Assembly: GCA_024642205.1 (NCBI GenBank)
Contig: JAHEBQ010000014.1
Coordinates: forward strand, 60,761 to 124,760
Origin: Planctomycetaceae bacterium
Lineage (GTDB): Bacteria; Planctomycetota; Planctomycetia; Pirellulales; Pirellulaceae
DNA: 64,000 nucleotides
Direction of reading: 5' to 3'
Part shown: positions 46,283-55,884 of the stretch, in pieces
How the letters are laid out: each line of letters starts with the position of its first letter
Position numbering within the stretch: the stretch's first letter is position 1
The notes under the pieces: generated by a model
Seen by the model: only the letters and a program-made list of their open reading frames with translations
Told to the model about the DNA's origin: nothing
Database searches by the model: none
Program-made: the position numbers and the translations under genes

Positions 46283-47581
46283 TCAAAAATTCGCCAGAAC
46301 TTCCGTCGCCATGGCGATGGTGTGATCGATGTCTTCGATCGAGTGAGCCGCCGAAACAAAGAGAGCTTCGAACTGGCTACATGGCATGTAAACTCCCCGC
46401 TCGATCAATCCCCAAAAGTACCTCGAAAACTGTGCGGTATTGGAACGAGCCGCGGAATCCCAATCGGCCACCGGTCCAGGATGAAAAAACAGCGTCATCA
46501 TGCTGCCGACCCGTTGGAGACAATGCTCGACACCGGCCGAATCGGCCGCGGCAGTCAATCCGTCCGCCAGGCGTTGACTCAGCGTCTCGAGGTACTCGTA
46601 GGGTGGTTCGTCTCGCAACGATTTAAGCATCGCGATACCGGCCGCTGTTGCGATTGGGTTTCCGCTTAACGTTCCGGCCTGGAAGACTTTTCCGGCCGGC
46701 AAAACGTGTTCCATGATTTCACGTTTTCCCCCGAAGACTGCCAACGGCAGCCCTCCACCCACGATTTTTCCCATCGTCGTCATGTCCGGGGTGATTCCGA
46801 ACCGCTCCTGGGCGCCCCCGCGGGCGACCCGGAATCCACACATGACTTCGTCAAATATCAACACAGAGCCAAATTGCTCGGTCAGCGCGCGCGTCGAATT
46901 CAAGAACTCGGTCGTTGGAATCACACAGCCCATGTTCCCGCAAACAGGTTCGAGAATGACTGCCGCAATCTGATCCCCGTGTGACCGGAAAGCGGCTTCC
47001 AGTCCGGTGACATCGTTGTATCGCAACACCATCGTGTCCTGACTGGTTCCCGCCGTGACCCCCGGCGAATTGGGGACTCCCAACGTCGCGGCGGCGCTAC
47101 CGGCCGCGACCAACAGGCTATCGACGTGGCCATGATAGTTACCGGAAAATTTGATGATGATATCCCTGCCTGTGTACCCGCGCGCCACACGAATCGCACT
47201 CATCGTCGCCTCAGTACCCGAGTTGACCAAGCGGACCATTTCAACTGACGGGACAGCTTCGATTAACAATTCCGCCAACTCGTTTTCGGCAACCGTAGGC
47301 GCGCCAAAGCTGGTCCCACGGTCAACGGCAGCGTGAACGGCTTTTTTGACCGGATCAAACTGGTGTCCAAATATCATGGGCCCCCACGAACCGATGTAGT
47401 CGATGTATCGATTTCCATCGACATCGAACAGATAGGCTCCCTGACCGCTTTCGAACACAAGGGGGTCCCCGCCGACGGCCCCAAAAGCGCGCGCGGCACT
47501 GTTAACACCGCCGGGCATCAGCCGTTTCGCGCGGGAAAATTCAATTTGGCTTTGGGTGTGTAAGAGTTGTGGGCTGGTCAC
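46283..47581 (-). CDS. hemL: glutamate-1-semialdehyde 2,1-aminomutase
   Basis: Converts glutamate-1-semialdehyde to 5-aminolevulinate in the C5 route to heme and other tetrapyrroles. The 432-residue PLP enzyme has the usual length, the motif LMPGGVNSAAR near the start, the gate region GSWGPMIFGH, LVNSGTEATMSAIRVARG, the PLP Asp in FDEVMCGFR, the Schiff-base Lys K272 in GKIVGGGLPLAVFGG and GTLSGNPIA. All catalytic residues are intact. No other hem gene is nearby. Confidence 0.97.
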   Translation of the reverse strand: MTSPQLLHTQSQIEFSRAKRLMPGGVNSAARAFGAVGGDPLVFESGQGAYLFDVDGNRYIDYIGSWGPMIFGHQFDPVKKAVHAAVDRGTSFGAPTVAENELAELLIEAVPSVEMVRLVNSGTEATMSAIRVARGYTGRDIIIKFSGNYHGHVDSLLVAAGSAAATLGVPNSPGVTAGTSQDTMVLRYNDVTGLEAAFRSHGDQIAAVILEPVCGNMGCVIPTTEFLNSTRALTEQFGSVLIFDEVMCGFRVARGGAQERFGITPDMTTMGKIVGGGLPLAVFGGKREIMEHVLPAGKVFQAGTLSGNPIATAAGIAMLKSLRDEPPYEYLETLSQRLADGLTAAADSAGVEHCLQRVGSMMTLFFHPGPVADWDSAARSNTAQFSRYFWGLIERGVYMPCSQFEALFVSAAHSIEDIDHTIAMATEVLANF

Positions 47582-47746
47582 GTTCGATCCGTTGATTGAT
47601 TGCTGTTGCGGGGATTACAGGCCTGTATGGCTGATGAACGGGAGGGCGTTGAGATCCGGCAGCGCACCACAGACTCCTGGCGCGCAAGACCCGGTTGAGA
47701 ACCTTTCCCGTCTGTTCGGCGTCGGAATAATCGACTTGCCTGGTTT

Positions 47747-49201
47747 CTATCCTGAAAATAAATCATCTTCCAATGGTTCTCCCATCACGACGGCTCTGGC
47801 ACGAGACTCAAACAGCTCGTTCCAGTTTTGCATTAACAGCCCCGTGGCGTCATTGATTTTTGACACGCTCCAGCGGCCGTTGGAATCGACACTTGCCAAT
47901 CCCAGGCGGGCGAGTTTTCCCAAACCGTCATGAACTTCGAAATCTACTTCGACTTTGGTGGTTTGAAACAGGTAAGCCTCGACAATTTGATCCAACGCTT
48001 CCTCGGTCAATCCCTGAGCCGGAACGCTTGGATGCTTCCACAGAAACGTGTACGCCAGAATTGCTTCGCAGAGTTCCTGCTCTTCGGCCTCGTTGAGGAT
48101 CCGGTAAATCACGCTGGAGTTGTTGTCGAGGTTTTTGAGGTACAGGCTTTCTGTCAACCCGAACTGATATTTGTTTTTCGTCCTGAAATAACTGAGGATC
48201 GACTTGAATACGTATCCCCCCGATGCACCCAGCAGGATGATCCAGCCCAGCAAATGGTCCAGGGTAAAAGCCAGTGAAAGAACGAGAACGCCGCGAGCGA
48301 TCTTGTACACGGTGATCGCGACGCCGGATAGCGTGGGAAGCAGGATCCTGGCGCGGTCAAGTTTTGTCAAACGGACTCTTGAGCCGGGAAGCAGAATTTC
48401 CACGTCATTTTCCGGGATGTTTTTGAATGTTTTCAGGTAGATGAAGCGGTGGTCCAGGGACCGGTCGTTTTTCTTCTTTCTTGTTTTCCCTTCATCCAGT
48501 TCGGGTTTTATCCGGAAGGCCATGATCAGTCGCTGGAATTCCGGCAACTCAATCGACTCTTCCCGGAACAGGTTTCTCCAGCGTCGACGACTGACCTGGA
48601 CCATGCGGTAGCCCCTGGCAAAAATCTCCAGTTGTTCAAACAGCTCAAAGTCAACATCGAGCCGGACGCCCCAGTTGCATCCGACTTCGATTGCGCGTTC
48701 CAGTTCTTCCCGGGACAGACGTTTGTAATGGGCACTCTGCAGCAATTCCGTCAACCGATAAAGCAGCCGATTGGCCAATTGGTTCCGGACTTCATCGTCC
48801 ATGGTATCCAACTCGATCAACTGGCTGTCCGGATCAAGCGCATCGTATAATTCTTCGAGATTCAACAGCGCGGAGAGATGTTCGACATGAAAGATGGCCT
48901 GGAGGCGGGCACACAACTGTTGGTAGTTGCTTAACTCGTCCCCGTCCAGCAGGAACTCTGAAACCAGTTTCGCGCGCAAGTCCGTTTTGCGCAGCGGAAT
49001 AAACGTTGCCCTTTCCGGCAAGCTTTGTGCGATCGGATCGTCTTCAATCCGGCCGACCAGGTGTTCTTCGTGAGATTGATTCAAACTTGATTTCGCTTTT
49101 CGGCAGGTGAACTGCCATTCAGAATACCCTGCGTTGATCCAATGCCCAACCGGAGGAGGGGGATTGGACGCAAGCAACAAGGCTCCTGCGTGGTCAGGCA
49201 T
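47747..49201 (-). CDS. DUF3754 (TMEM143-like) membrane protein
   Basis: A 484-residue protein. Its first ~270 residues are soluble and mostly helical, with the FIPLRKTDLRAKLVSE motif and the pattern of the TMEM143/DUF3754 family, including YLKTFKNIPENDVEILLPG before the membrane part. Two membrane helices follow (about residues 305-325 and 330-345). The last ~120 residues form a soluble helical domain (EQELCEAILAYTFLW, EAYLFQTTKVEVDFEV). The function of the family is unknown. The start is uncertain: an internal start would remove an unconserved N-terminal stretch. Confidence 0.75.
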   Translation of the reverse strand: MPDHAGALLLASNPPPPVGHWINAGYSEWQFTCRKAKSSLNQSHEEHLVGRIEDDPIAQSLPERATFIPLRKTDLRAKLVSEFLLDGDELSNYQQLCARLQAIFHVEHLSALLNLEELYDALDPDSQLIELDTMDDEVRNQLANRLLYRLTELLQSAHYKRLSREELERAIEVGCNWGVRLDVDFELFEQLEIFARGYRMVQVSRRRWRNLFREESIELPEFQRLIMAFRIKPELDEGKTRKKKNDRSLDHRFIYLKTFKNIPENDVEILLPGSRVRLTKLDRARILLPTLSGVAITVYKIARGVLVLSLAFTLDHLLGWIILLGASGGYVFKSILSYFRTKNKYQFGLTESLYLKNLDNNSSVIYRILNEAEEQELCEAILAYTFLWKHPSVPAQGLTEEALDQIVEAYLFQTTKVEVDFEVHDGLGKLARLGLASVDSNGRWSVSKINDATGLLMQNWNELFESRARAVVMGEPLEDDLFSG

Positions 49202-49302
49202 TTAACCACCGCCATCCTGAATTTATTCCAAATTTCGGTTAGAATGTAACCACTTTAATGTAACCAATTCAGTCGGACTTCTTCGCGAGTTGTGAGAACA
49301 GC
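49202..49302. promoter_or_regulatory. divergent promoter region with a 10-bp direct repeat
   Basis: 101 bases between the DUF3754 gene (minus) and the DUF1549 gene (plus). AATGTAACCA occurs at 49243-49252 and 49257-49266 (period 14), and GGTTA-N5-TAACC forms an inverted repeat at 49237-49251. A regulator site is likely but not identified. Confidence 0.4.
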
Positions 49303-52300
49303 ATGATCCGTTCATCAGGACAACATCTTCCCATTGTCGCCGGCCATCCCTGGCGCCGTTGGGCGACGGTTTTGCTGGTTCTGGCGATCGTCGCTTGGTC
49401 CGGGCTCCCGGCGAAGGGGCAGAACAGGGTGGATTTTGGTTCTCAGATCAAACCAATTCTGTCTGACAACTGCTACGCGTGTCATGGGCCGGACGAAGCC
49501 CAACGCAAGACAGATTTTCGGCTGGACCAAAAGGAAAGTGCGCTGGATCCTGATTTCTCGGTGATTGTTCCAGCGGATGTTGAATCCAGTTTGTTGATTC
49601 AGCACATCCTCTCGGGCGACCCCGATGAAGTGATGCCGCCTGCTGACTACCGGAAACACCTGACCGAATCCCAGAAACAATTGTTGGTAGATTGGGTCAA
49701 GCAGGGAGCGAACTGGTCAGAGCATTGGGCGTTTCAACAACCCATGTTGACAGACGTTCCAATTGTCGCCGATACGAAATGGCCCATCAACTTCATTGAC
49801 GATTATATTCTCAGTCGGCTGGAAAAGCAGAACATCGAGCCCTCTCCGACGGCCGACGCACACACACTTTTGCGGCGCCTCAGTTTTGACCTGACGGGAC
49901 TGCCACCTGCCCCGGAAGAAGTCAGCCAGTTTGAGCGAGCCATTGAGTCCGACGGATTCGAACCAGCGTACCGGGAATGCGTCGAACGACTGTTGGCGAG
50001 TCCACGTTTTGGTGAACGAATGGCCGTATACTGGCTGGACCTGGTCCGTTACGCGGATACCGTTGGATATCATGGCGACCAGAACGTGAGCGTTTCTCCC
50101 TACCGGGATTATGTCGTTGATGCTTTCAATCACAACCTGCCTTTCGACCGGTTTACGCGCGAGCAATTGGCTGGTGATTTGCTGGAGAATCCGACCCAGT
50201 CTCAGCAGATTGCGTCGGGTTACAACCGGTTGGGGATGATGTCCGCCGAAGGCGGTGTCCAACCCGATGAGTATCTGATCAAATACGCGTCCGATCGGGT
50301 GCGGACGACGACCGCGGTGTGGCTCGGGATAACACTTGGATGTGCAGAATGCCACGACCATAAGTTCGATCCCTTTTCAGCCAGGGAATTTTACGAATTT
50401 TCTGCATTCTTTGCGGATATCAAAGAGCAAGGGCTCTACTCCGGTGCACACCAGACGGGAAAATGGGGCCCGTCGATTGACGTTGCTGACCCGGTGCTAC
50501 CGGACCTTCTGGCCCCGATCAACAAGAGTATTGCCCGGCTTGAATCGGAGATCGTCGAAACCGAAGAGCTCAAAACTGAACGCATCAAATGGGAAGCCGC
50601 TATTCAGAATTCTCACGTCGACTGGGAATTGCTTGACCCAATCGGGATCACCACCCTGCCTGAACTGACCATGGAATCGCTCGACGACAAATCGATCGTG
50701 GTCAGTGGTGATCATCCCGGGGAGGCTTTGTACGCGGTGGCAGTCGAGGCAGACACGGGCACCAGGGCGTTTCGGCTGGAAGCCCTCCCGCACCCATCGC
50801 TTCCCAGGAACGGACCAGGTCGGGCAGGCAACGGGAATTTTGTGGTTACCGAGTTTCTCGTTTTGCGGGGCGAACATACGGACCAACTTGAAACAATGGG
50901 AAAGCTTGTCTCCGAATGGCCAGCGGAGCTTCAATCCCAGGTCGTCAAGCTGGTTAACGCGACAGCGACGGTTGAGCAAATTAATGGTGCGGAAAAGCAT
51001 CCGGACAAGAAATGGTCGGCGGCCAGCACCATCGATCAGGATACACGCGGCAAGACCTGGGGTTGGGCCGTACTCCCGGAGGTCGGCCAGGCACACGAGT
51101 TGGTGGTCCAGGTTGCCGAGGGCGAGCCCCTGGCAGAAAAGTTGACGATCGTGATCCGGCAACAACATGAAAATGGACCCCATGGGCTGGGGCATTTTCG
51201 GTTGTCGCAGGCAAAAGCTCCCAATGCAATTGCCGATCAGGTACGAAAGCTCCCGGAACATGTTCAAGCGATTGTGAAAACTCCGCCAGCCGATCGATCG
51301 GACGAGCAACTGACGGAGCTCTCAAATTATTACCTTTTGATCACGCCGATGTATCAGGCAACACGCGATCAAATTGCAAGACTCAAAGCCGAGGCTGAGT
51401 CGACAGCCCAGGAACATACTCGGGTAACGCTGGTAACCGTGGCAGTCCCACCTAGGGAAATTCGGGTGCTGGCCCGTGGAAACTGGATGGACAAGTCGGG
51501 TGTTGTTGTAACACCATCGGTTCCCAGGGTTCTGGGCGGTCCCAACTGGAACCGGAAAGATCTGGAGGCGAAACGGGCTACGCGACTTGATCTCGCGAAC
51601 TGGATTGTTGATGCGAACAATCCGTTGACGGCCCGCGTTTTCACCAATCGAATCTGGCGCATGTTTTTTGGAAACGGTATTTCGAACGTACTGGATGATC
51701 TTGGTTCGCAAGGCGAACCTCCTTCCCATCCCGAGTTGCTTGATCAACTCGCCATGAAGTTTGTCGAATCCGGGTGGGACGTCAAACAGTTGATTCGTAA
51801 CATGGTGCTCTCAAATACCTATCGTCAGTCGTCCAGCTTGCGTGGTGATCTCAGGGAGATTGATCCCGAAAACCGACTGCTTGCAAGACAATCGCGGTTC
51901 CGGCTCGATGCGGAATTTATCCGCGACCATGCGCTGGCCGTCAGTGGACTGCTGGTCCAGAAATCGGGTGGCCGTAGCGTGATGCCATATCAACCGCCCG
52001 GGCTGTACCGGCATTTGAATTTCCCGACCCGGGAATACCAGGCAAGTGTTGGCGATGACCAGTATCGGCGAGGACTTTACACTCATTGGCAACGACAGTT
52101 TCTGCACCCCGCCATGAAGACATTTGATGCGCCCTCAAGGGAAGAATGCACCGCGGCGAGGCCTCGGTCAAGTACTCCGTTGGCGGCCCTTGTTCTGCTC
52201 AATGACCCGTCTTACGTCGAAGCGGCCAGAGCGTTGGCCGATCTGGTTATCCAGGAACACGCCGATTCGGCATCGCGGATTGATTCAATCTTTCAACGAG

Positions 52301-52530
52301 CTTTTTCGCGAATGGCCGCCCCCGAGGAAGAAGCCGTCGTTGAAGAACTGCTGCAGTCACAATTCGACTATTTTGGCGGCCATGTCGACGAAGCGAAAAC
52401 GCTGATTTCGGTCGGCCAACCGATGGGAGATGATGCAAGCCAGACATCGGCCACGCCCGTCGAACGAGCGGCCTGGACATCCGTATGTCGCGCCGTATTT
52501 AACATGCACGAATTTGTCTTGAGAAAATAG
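49303..52530 (+). CDS. planctomycete cytochrome c with DUF1549 and DUF1553 domains
   Basis: A 1075-residue exported protein with an N-terminal hydrophobic signal (ATVLLVLAIVAWSGLP). The PSCyt1 heme domain has CYACH at 57-61 and the trailing GPDEAQRKTDFRLD. DUF1549 (PSCyt2) spans about 150-370 (FIDDYILSRLEKQ, FGERMAVYWLDLVRYADT) and DUF1553 (PSD1) about 770-1030 (RLDLANWIVDANNPLTARV, GVVVTPS). Between them is a concanavalin-like insert. These proteins are typical of planctomycetes and verrucomicrobia. They probably act at the cell surface in redox or sugar metabolism. It is an operon with the DUF1501 gene, the usual partner. Confidence 0.93.
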   Translation: MIRSSGQHLPIVAGHPWRRWATVLLVLAIVAWSGLPAKGQNRVDFGSQIKPILSDNCYACHGPDEAQRKTDFRLDQKESALDPDFSVIVPADVESSLLIQHILSGDPDEVMPPADYRKHLTESQKQLLVDWVKQGANWSEHWAFQQPMLTDVPIVADTKWPINFIDDYILSRLEKQNIEPSPTADAHTLLRRLSFDLTGLPPAPEEVSQFERAIESDGFEPAYRECVERLLASPRFGERMAVYWLDLVRYADTVGYHGDQNVSVSPYRDYVVDAFNHNLPFDRFTREQLAGDLLENPTQSQQIASGYNRLGMMSAEGGVQPDEYLIKYASDRVRTTTAVWLGITLGCAECHDHKFDPFSAREFYEFSAFFADIKEQGLYSGAHQTGKWGPSIDVADPVLPDLLAPINKSIARLESEIVETEELKTERIKWEAAIQNSHVDWELLDPIGITTLPELTMESLDDKSIVVSGDHPGEALYAVAVEADTGTRAFRLEALPHPSLPRNGPGRAGNGNFVVTEFLVLRGEHTDQLETMGKLVSEWPAELQSQVVKLVNATATVEQINGAEKHPDKKWSAASTIDQDTRGKTWGWAVLPEVGQAHELVVQVAEGEPLAEKLTIVIRQQHENGPHGLGHFRLSQAKAPNAIADQVRKLPEHVQAIVKTPPADRSDEQLTELSNYYLLITPMYQATRDQIARLKAEAESTAQEHTRVTLVTVAVPPREIRVLARGNWMDKSGVVVTPSVPRVLGGPNWNRKDLEAKRATRLDLANWIVDANNPLTARVFTNRIWRMFFGNGISNVLDDLGSQGEPPSHPELLDQLAMKFVESGWDVKQLIRNMVLSNTYRQSSSLRGDLREIDPENRLLARQSRFRLDAEFIRDHALAVSGLLVQKSGGRSVMPYQPPGLYRHLNFPTREYQASVGDDQYRRGLYTHWQRQFLHPAMKTFDAPSREECTAARPRSSTPLAALVLLNDPSYVEAARALADLVIQEHADSASRIDSIFQRAFSRMAAPEEEAVVEELLQSQFDYFGGHVDEAKTLISVGQPMGDDASQTSATPVERAAWTSVCRAVFNMHEFVLRK

Positions 52531-52532
52531 CC

Positions 52533-53960
52533 ATGAAACCTGATTCGATACTGCAGACCATCGTGCAACATCGCCGAATCCAATCGCGGCGAACGTTCTT
52601 GAAGCGGACGTCAGTTGGCATCGGTGGCATCGCGCTCAGTTCGATGCTCGCGGAATCGTTGCCGGGAGCCGGTCTCGAATCCAGGATTCAGATTCCTCCC
52701 AATTGCAAACGCGTGATTCATCTGTGCATGGCCGGTGGGCCTTCGCATCTTGAAACGCTCGACTACAAGCCGAAACTGGCGGAGATGGACGGTCAGCCGA
52801 TGCCGAAATCGGTGACCGAAGGTCAGCAAATCGCCCAACTGCAAGGCGAGCGCAACAAGTTAAAGGTTTTGGGACCACAACATGGATTCAGGAAATGTGG
52901 CAAATCCGGAAACGAAATCTGTGATGTACTGCCGAATATACAGGGTATTGCCGATGACATCTGTATTATTCGTTCGATGCATACGGATCAGATCAATCAC
53001 GATCCCGCCCATACCTTGATGAACACGGGAGCCGGCATTCCCGGGCGCCCTTCAATGGGTTCCTGGTTGCTTTACGGACTGGGAAGCGAGGCCGACAATT
53101 TGCCAGGCTATGTCGTGCTGACGTCGGTCGGTGGCGGCCAGTCCCAGCCCATCGCATCCCGCCAATGGCACAGCGGTTTTTTGCCCAGCAAATTTCAGGG
53201 AGTTGAGTTTCGATCGCAGGGTGAACCAGTATTGTATGTGAAAAATCCGGCCGGCGTTGATCGAACACGCCAGCAGGATGTGGTCTCGGCTGTCGAGAAG
53301 CTCAACCGGATCGGATTGAAGTCGGACTACGATCCGGAAATCGAAGCGCGAATCTCCCAGTATGAACTGGCATTCAAAATGCAAATGTCGGTTCCCGAGT
53401 TGGCGGATATTTCAGACGAACCGCAGAGCATTCTGGATCTCTACGGTACCCAGGGGGCGGACGGAAGTTTTGCCTCCAATTGTCTGCTGGCCCGGCGACT
53501 CGCCGAGCGGGGAGTCCGCTTTATTCAGCTTTATCATCGCGGTTGGGATCATCATGGCGGGATCAAAGATGGAATCAAAGTGACGGCCAAGCTAGTGGAT
53601 CAGGGCTCCGCGGCGCTCGTACAGGATCTGAAACAACGCGGGATGCTCGACGAGACGTTGATCATCTGGGGTGGCGAGTTCGGGCGAACCCCCATGGCCC
53701 AGGGGAACGGGCGCGACCACCATATCAAAGGGTTTTCCTGTTGGATGGCGGGCGGCGGCATCAAACCCGGCCTGACCTATGGCGCAACGGACGAGCTTGG
53801 CTACGCCGCGACCGAAAATCCGTTTCACGTTCACGATTTGCACGCGACGATGCTGAACCAGTTCGGAATCGATCATACACGCCTGACCTATCGTTATCGG
53901 GGTCGTGATTTCAGATTGACCGACGTGTCGGGCAACGTCGTGAAGGAAATTCTTGTGTAG
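52533..53960 (+). CDS. DUF1501 protein with Tat signal
   Basis: A 475-residue protein starting 2 bases after the stop of the DUF1549/DUF1553 gene, so the two are translated together. The twin-arginine export motif SRRTFLK (18-24) and a short hydrophobic stretch (GIGGIALSSML) point to folded export. The DUF1501 body has the sulfatase/alkaline-phosphatase-like features CMAGGPSHLETLDYKP, NHDPAHTLMNTG, GWDHHGGI and the C-terminal IIWGGEFGRTP. DUF1501 proteins nearly always pair with DUF1549/DUF1553 proteins. A hydrolytic or metal-binding role is plausible but unknown. Confidence 0.93.
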   Translation: MKPDSILQTIVQHRRIQSRRTFLKRTSVGIGGIALSSMLAESLPGAGLESRIQIPPNCKRVIHLCMAGGPSHLETLDYKPKLAEMDGQPMPKSVTEGQQIAQLQGERNKLKVLGPQHGFRKCGKSGNEICDVLPNIQGIADDICIIRSMHTDQINHDPAHTLMNTGAGIPGRPSMGSWLLYGLGSEADNLPGYVVLTSVGGGQSQPIASRQWHSGFLPSKFQGVEFRSQGEPVLYVKNPAGVDRTRQQDVVSAVEKLNRIGLKSDYDPEIEARISQYELAFKMQMSVPELADISDEPQSILDLYGTQGADGSFASNCLLARRLAERGVRFIQLYHRGWDHHGGIKDGIKVTAKLVDQGSAALVQDLKQRGMLDETLIIWGGEFGRTPMAQGNGRDHHIKGFSCWMAGGGIKPGLTYGATDELGYAATENPFHVHDLHATMLNQFGIDHTRLTYRYRGRDFRLTDVSGNVVKEILV

Positions 53961-54115
53961 GTCGCGGCAAACCGACGGGGTCTCGAACGATCGGGAGCCG
54001 CCCGACTGGCGGAAAATACCGCACAGTTGTCAAAAGAAGTTTGCCTAAGCCTGGGTTCCTGCCTGATCCGGGAAACGCGTTCCAGATTCGTTCGCTGCCA
54101 AAGCGGTTCCACGAA

Positions 54116-55702
54116 TTACTTGCCGGATTCTTCCCACCAACCCAGGGCTGGCTTGTAATCGTCCCTCAGCAATGCAGCATGCTCCCGTTCAAGATTTGGT
54201 TTTTGCCTGTCTCGAATATCATTCCGTTCTCGGGCGTATTGGTTTGGGTTGAAATTCGGATTTTGTGTTGGCTTTCGGCCGTCCACTTCCCCCAGCCAGC
54301 TGTCGAGATCAAGCGCCAGTTTCTGAACGACCTCGGGGTGTTCGGTCGCCACATCGATTCGCTCCGAAATATCTTCATCGATATTGTAAAGTTCGTTTCG
54401 ACCATCTTCGTAGTAGCGAATCAGTTTCCATTTACCATGCTGGACGATCGACGAAGGCTCACCGCCCTGATTACCGTAATGCGGATAGTGCCAGAACAAC
54501 TCTCGGTCGGCAATTTCCTGGCCCTTGAGCAGTGGAACCAGGCTCACACCATCGACATGTTGCGTTGGACGGGCGGATAAACCGGCGATTTCCAATAACG
54601 TCGGGAAGAGGTCAGTACCGATGACCGGCGTATCGCATTCCGATCCCGGCGAAACCGTTCCTGGCCATTTAACATAGTACGGCTCCCGAATGCCGCCTTC
54701 CCACTGGCGCCCCTTGCCGCCGCGTAACGGCAGGTTCGACGTTGCTTTTCCATCTCCCGCGGATACGCCCCCGTTATCGGATGTGAATACGATTACGGTG
54801 TTATCCGCAAGATTCAACCGGTCCAGTGTCTCCAGGACCATTCCGACCGCGTCATCCATTGACTCAACCATGCCAGCATAAAGCGGATTGTCCTGGACTT
54901 GTCGAACCGGCAGAGTGCGATCGATGATGAATCGTGATTCTGGCACACCTTGTTTGACCGCTTTGTCACGATATTTCTTCCATAATGCTTCGGTGGATTG
55001 AATCGGTCCGTGGACGGAATAAAAAGAAAGGTACGCGAAGAAAGGTTCGTTTCTGTGTTCTTCAATGAACTTGACGGTTTCATGTCCAAGCCGATGCGGA
55101 AGAAGTTCCCCGATTGGCCCATCTCGCATTTGAGGGTTGTCATAGGGCGAAAAGTACCCTCCGGGAGGCGAACCACGGTGATGACCCCCGACGTTGAACT
55201 CGAATCCGTGATCCGTCGGCAATGACCCTTCACCTCCCAAATGCCACTTGCCAGCAAAAAAAGTTCGGTAACCAGCCTCGCGAAATGCTTCCGCCAAGGT
55301 GATGTCATCGAGCGGCAGGTTGTGATCGTAGGTCGCCGGAAGCAGTTTCGTATTCCGTTTCCATTGCGCTCCTTCAGCGGCACCAATCCAGTCCGTGATA
55401 TTCAACCGCGCCGGGTATTTTCCGGTCATCAGGCTGGCTCGAGATGGACTGCAAACCTGACACGTTGCGTAGCCGCGCGTGAATTTCATCCCTTCATTCG
55501 CGATTCGGTCAATGTGCGGGCTTTCGTAAAACAGGCTGCCCTCGTTGCCGAGATCACGCCAACCAAGATCATCGGCGAGGAAAAAGACGATGTTGGGGCG
55601 CGCATCATTTTCGCGAGCCCTAAGCAGCGTTGGGGCAAGATCATGGAGCGTAAGTACCGCAAAAAAAATACAAGCCACAACGTTTTGCACATTTCGAAAC
55701 AT
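54116..55702 (-). CDS. exported formylglycine-dependent sulfatase
   Basis: The frame is open from 55771, but the Met at codon 24 (55702, MFRNVQN) starts a clear signal peptide (VVACIFFAVLTLHDLAP) and is preferred, giving 528 residues. The metal pair in FLADDLGWRDLG, the active-site Cys in CQVCSPSR (Cys 84 in this numbering), GKWHLGG and SDNGGVSAGDG are intact. It is of the arylsulfatase A type and should desulfate an external substrate. The neighbouring DUF1549/DUF1501 pair is convergent and not in one operon. Which sulfated polymer is used is unknown. Confidence 0.93.
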   Translation of the reverse strand: MFRNVQNVVACIFFAVLTLHDLAPTLLRARENDARPNIVFFLADDLGWRDLGNEGSLFYESPHIDRIANEGMKFTRGYATCQVCSPSRASLMTGKYPARLNITDWIGAAEGAQWKRNTKLLPATYDHNLPLDDITLAEAFREAGYRTFFAGKWHLGGEGSLPTDHGFEFNVGGHHRGSPPGGYFSPYDNPQMRDGPIGELLPHRLGHETVKFIEEHRNEPFFAYLSFYSVHGPIQSTEALWKKYRDKAVKQGVPESRFIIDRTLPVRQVQDNPLYAGMVESMDDAVGMVLETLDRLNLADNTVIVFTSDNGGVSAGDGKATSNLPLRGGKGRQWEGGIREPYYVKWPGTVSPGSECDTPVIGTDLFPTLLEIAGLSARPTQHVDGVSLVPLLKGQEIADRELFWHYPHYGNQGGEPSSIVQHGKWKLIRYYEDGRNELYNIDEDISERIDVATEHPEVVQKLALDLDSWLGEVDGRKPTQNPNFNPNQYARERNDIRDRQKPNLEREHAALLRDDYKPALGWWEESGK

Positions 55703-55884
55703 GATATTGCCAGGTCCTGTTGAACGGGTTTCATTGAGCTTCGCCCCGCCCAAATCAGTCATTGATTTCAAAAAAGGGCTTCAGCGGGCTCACCCACGGT
55801 TCCGATTCTACCGGGAGTGGCTGACTTGGATAGCATCCGTCGACGTACCGGCGGGCCCGGATTGCGGACGATTCGATTGCTGTT

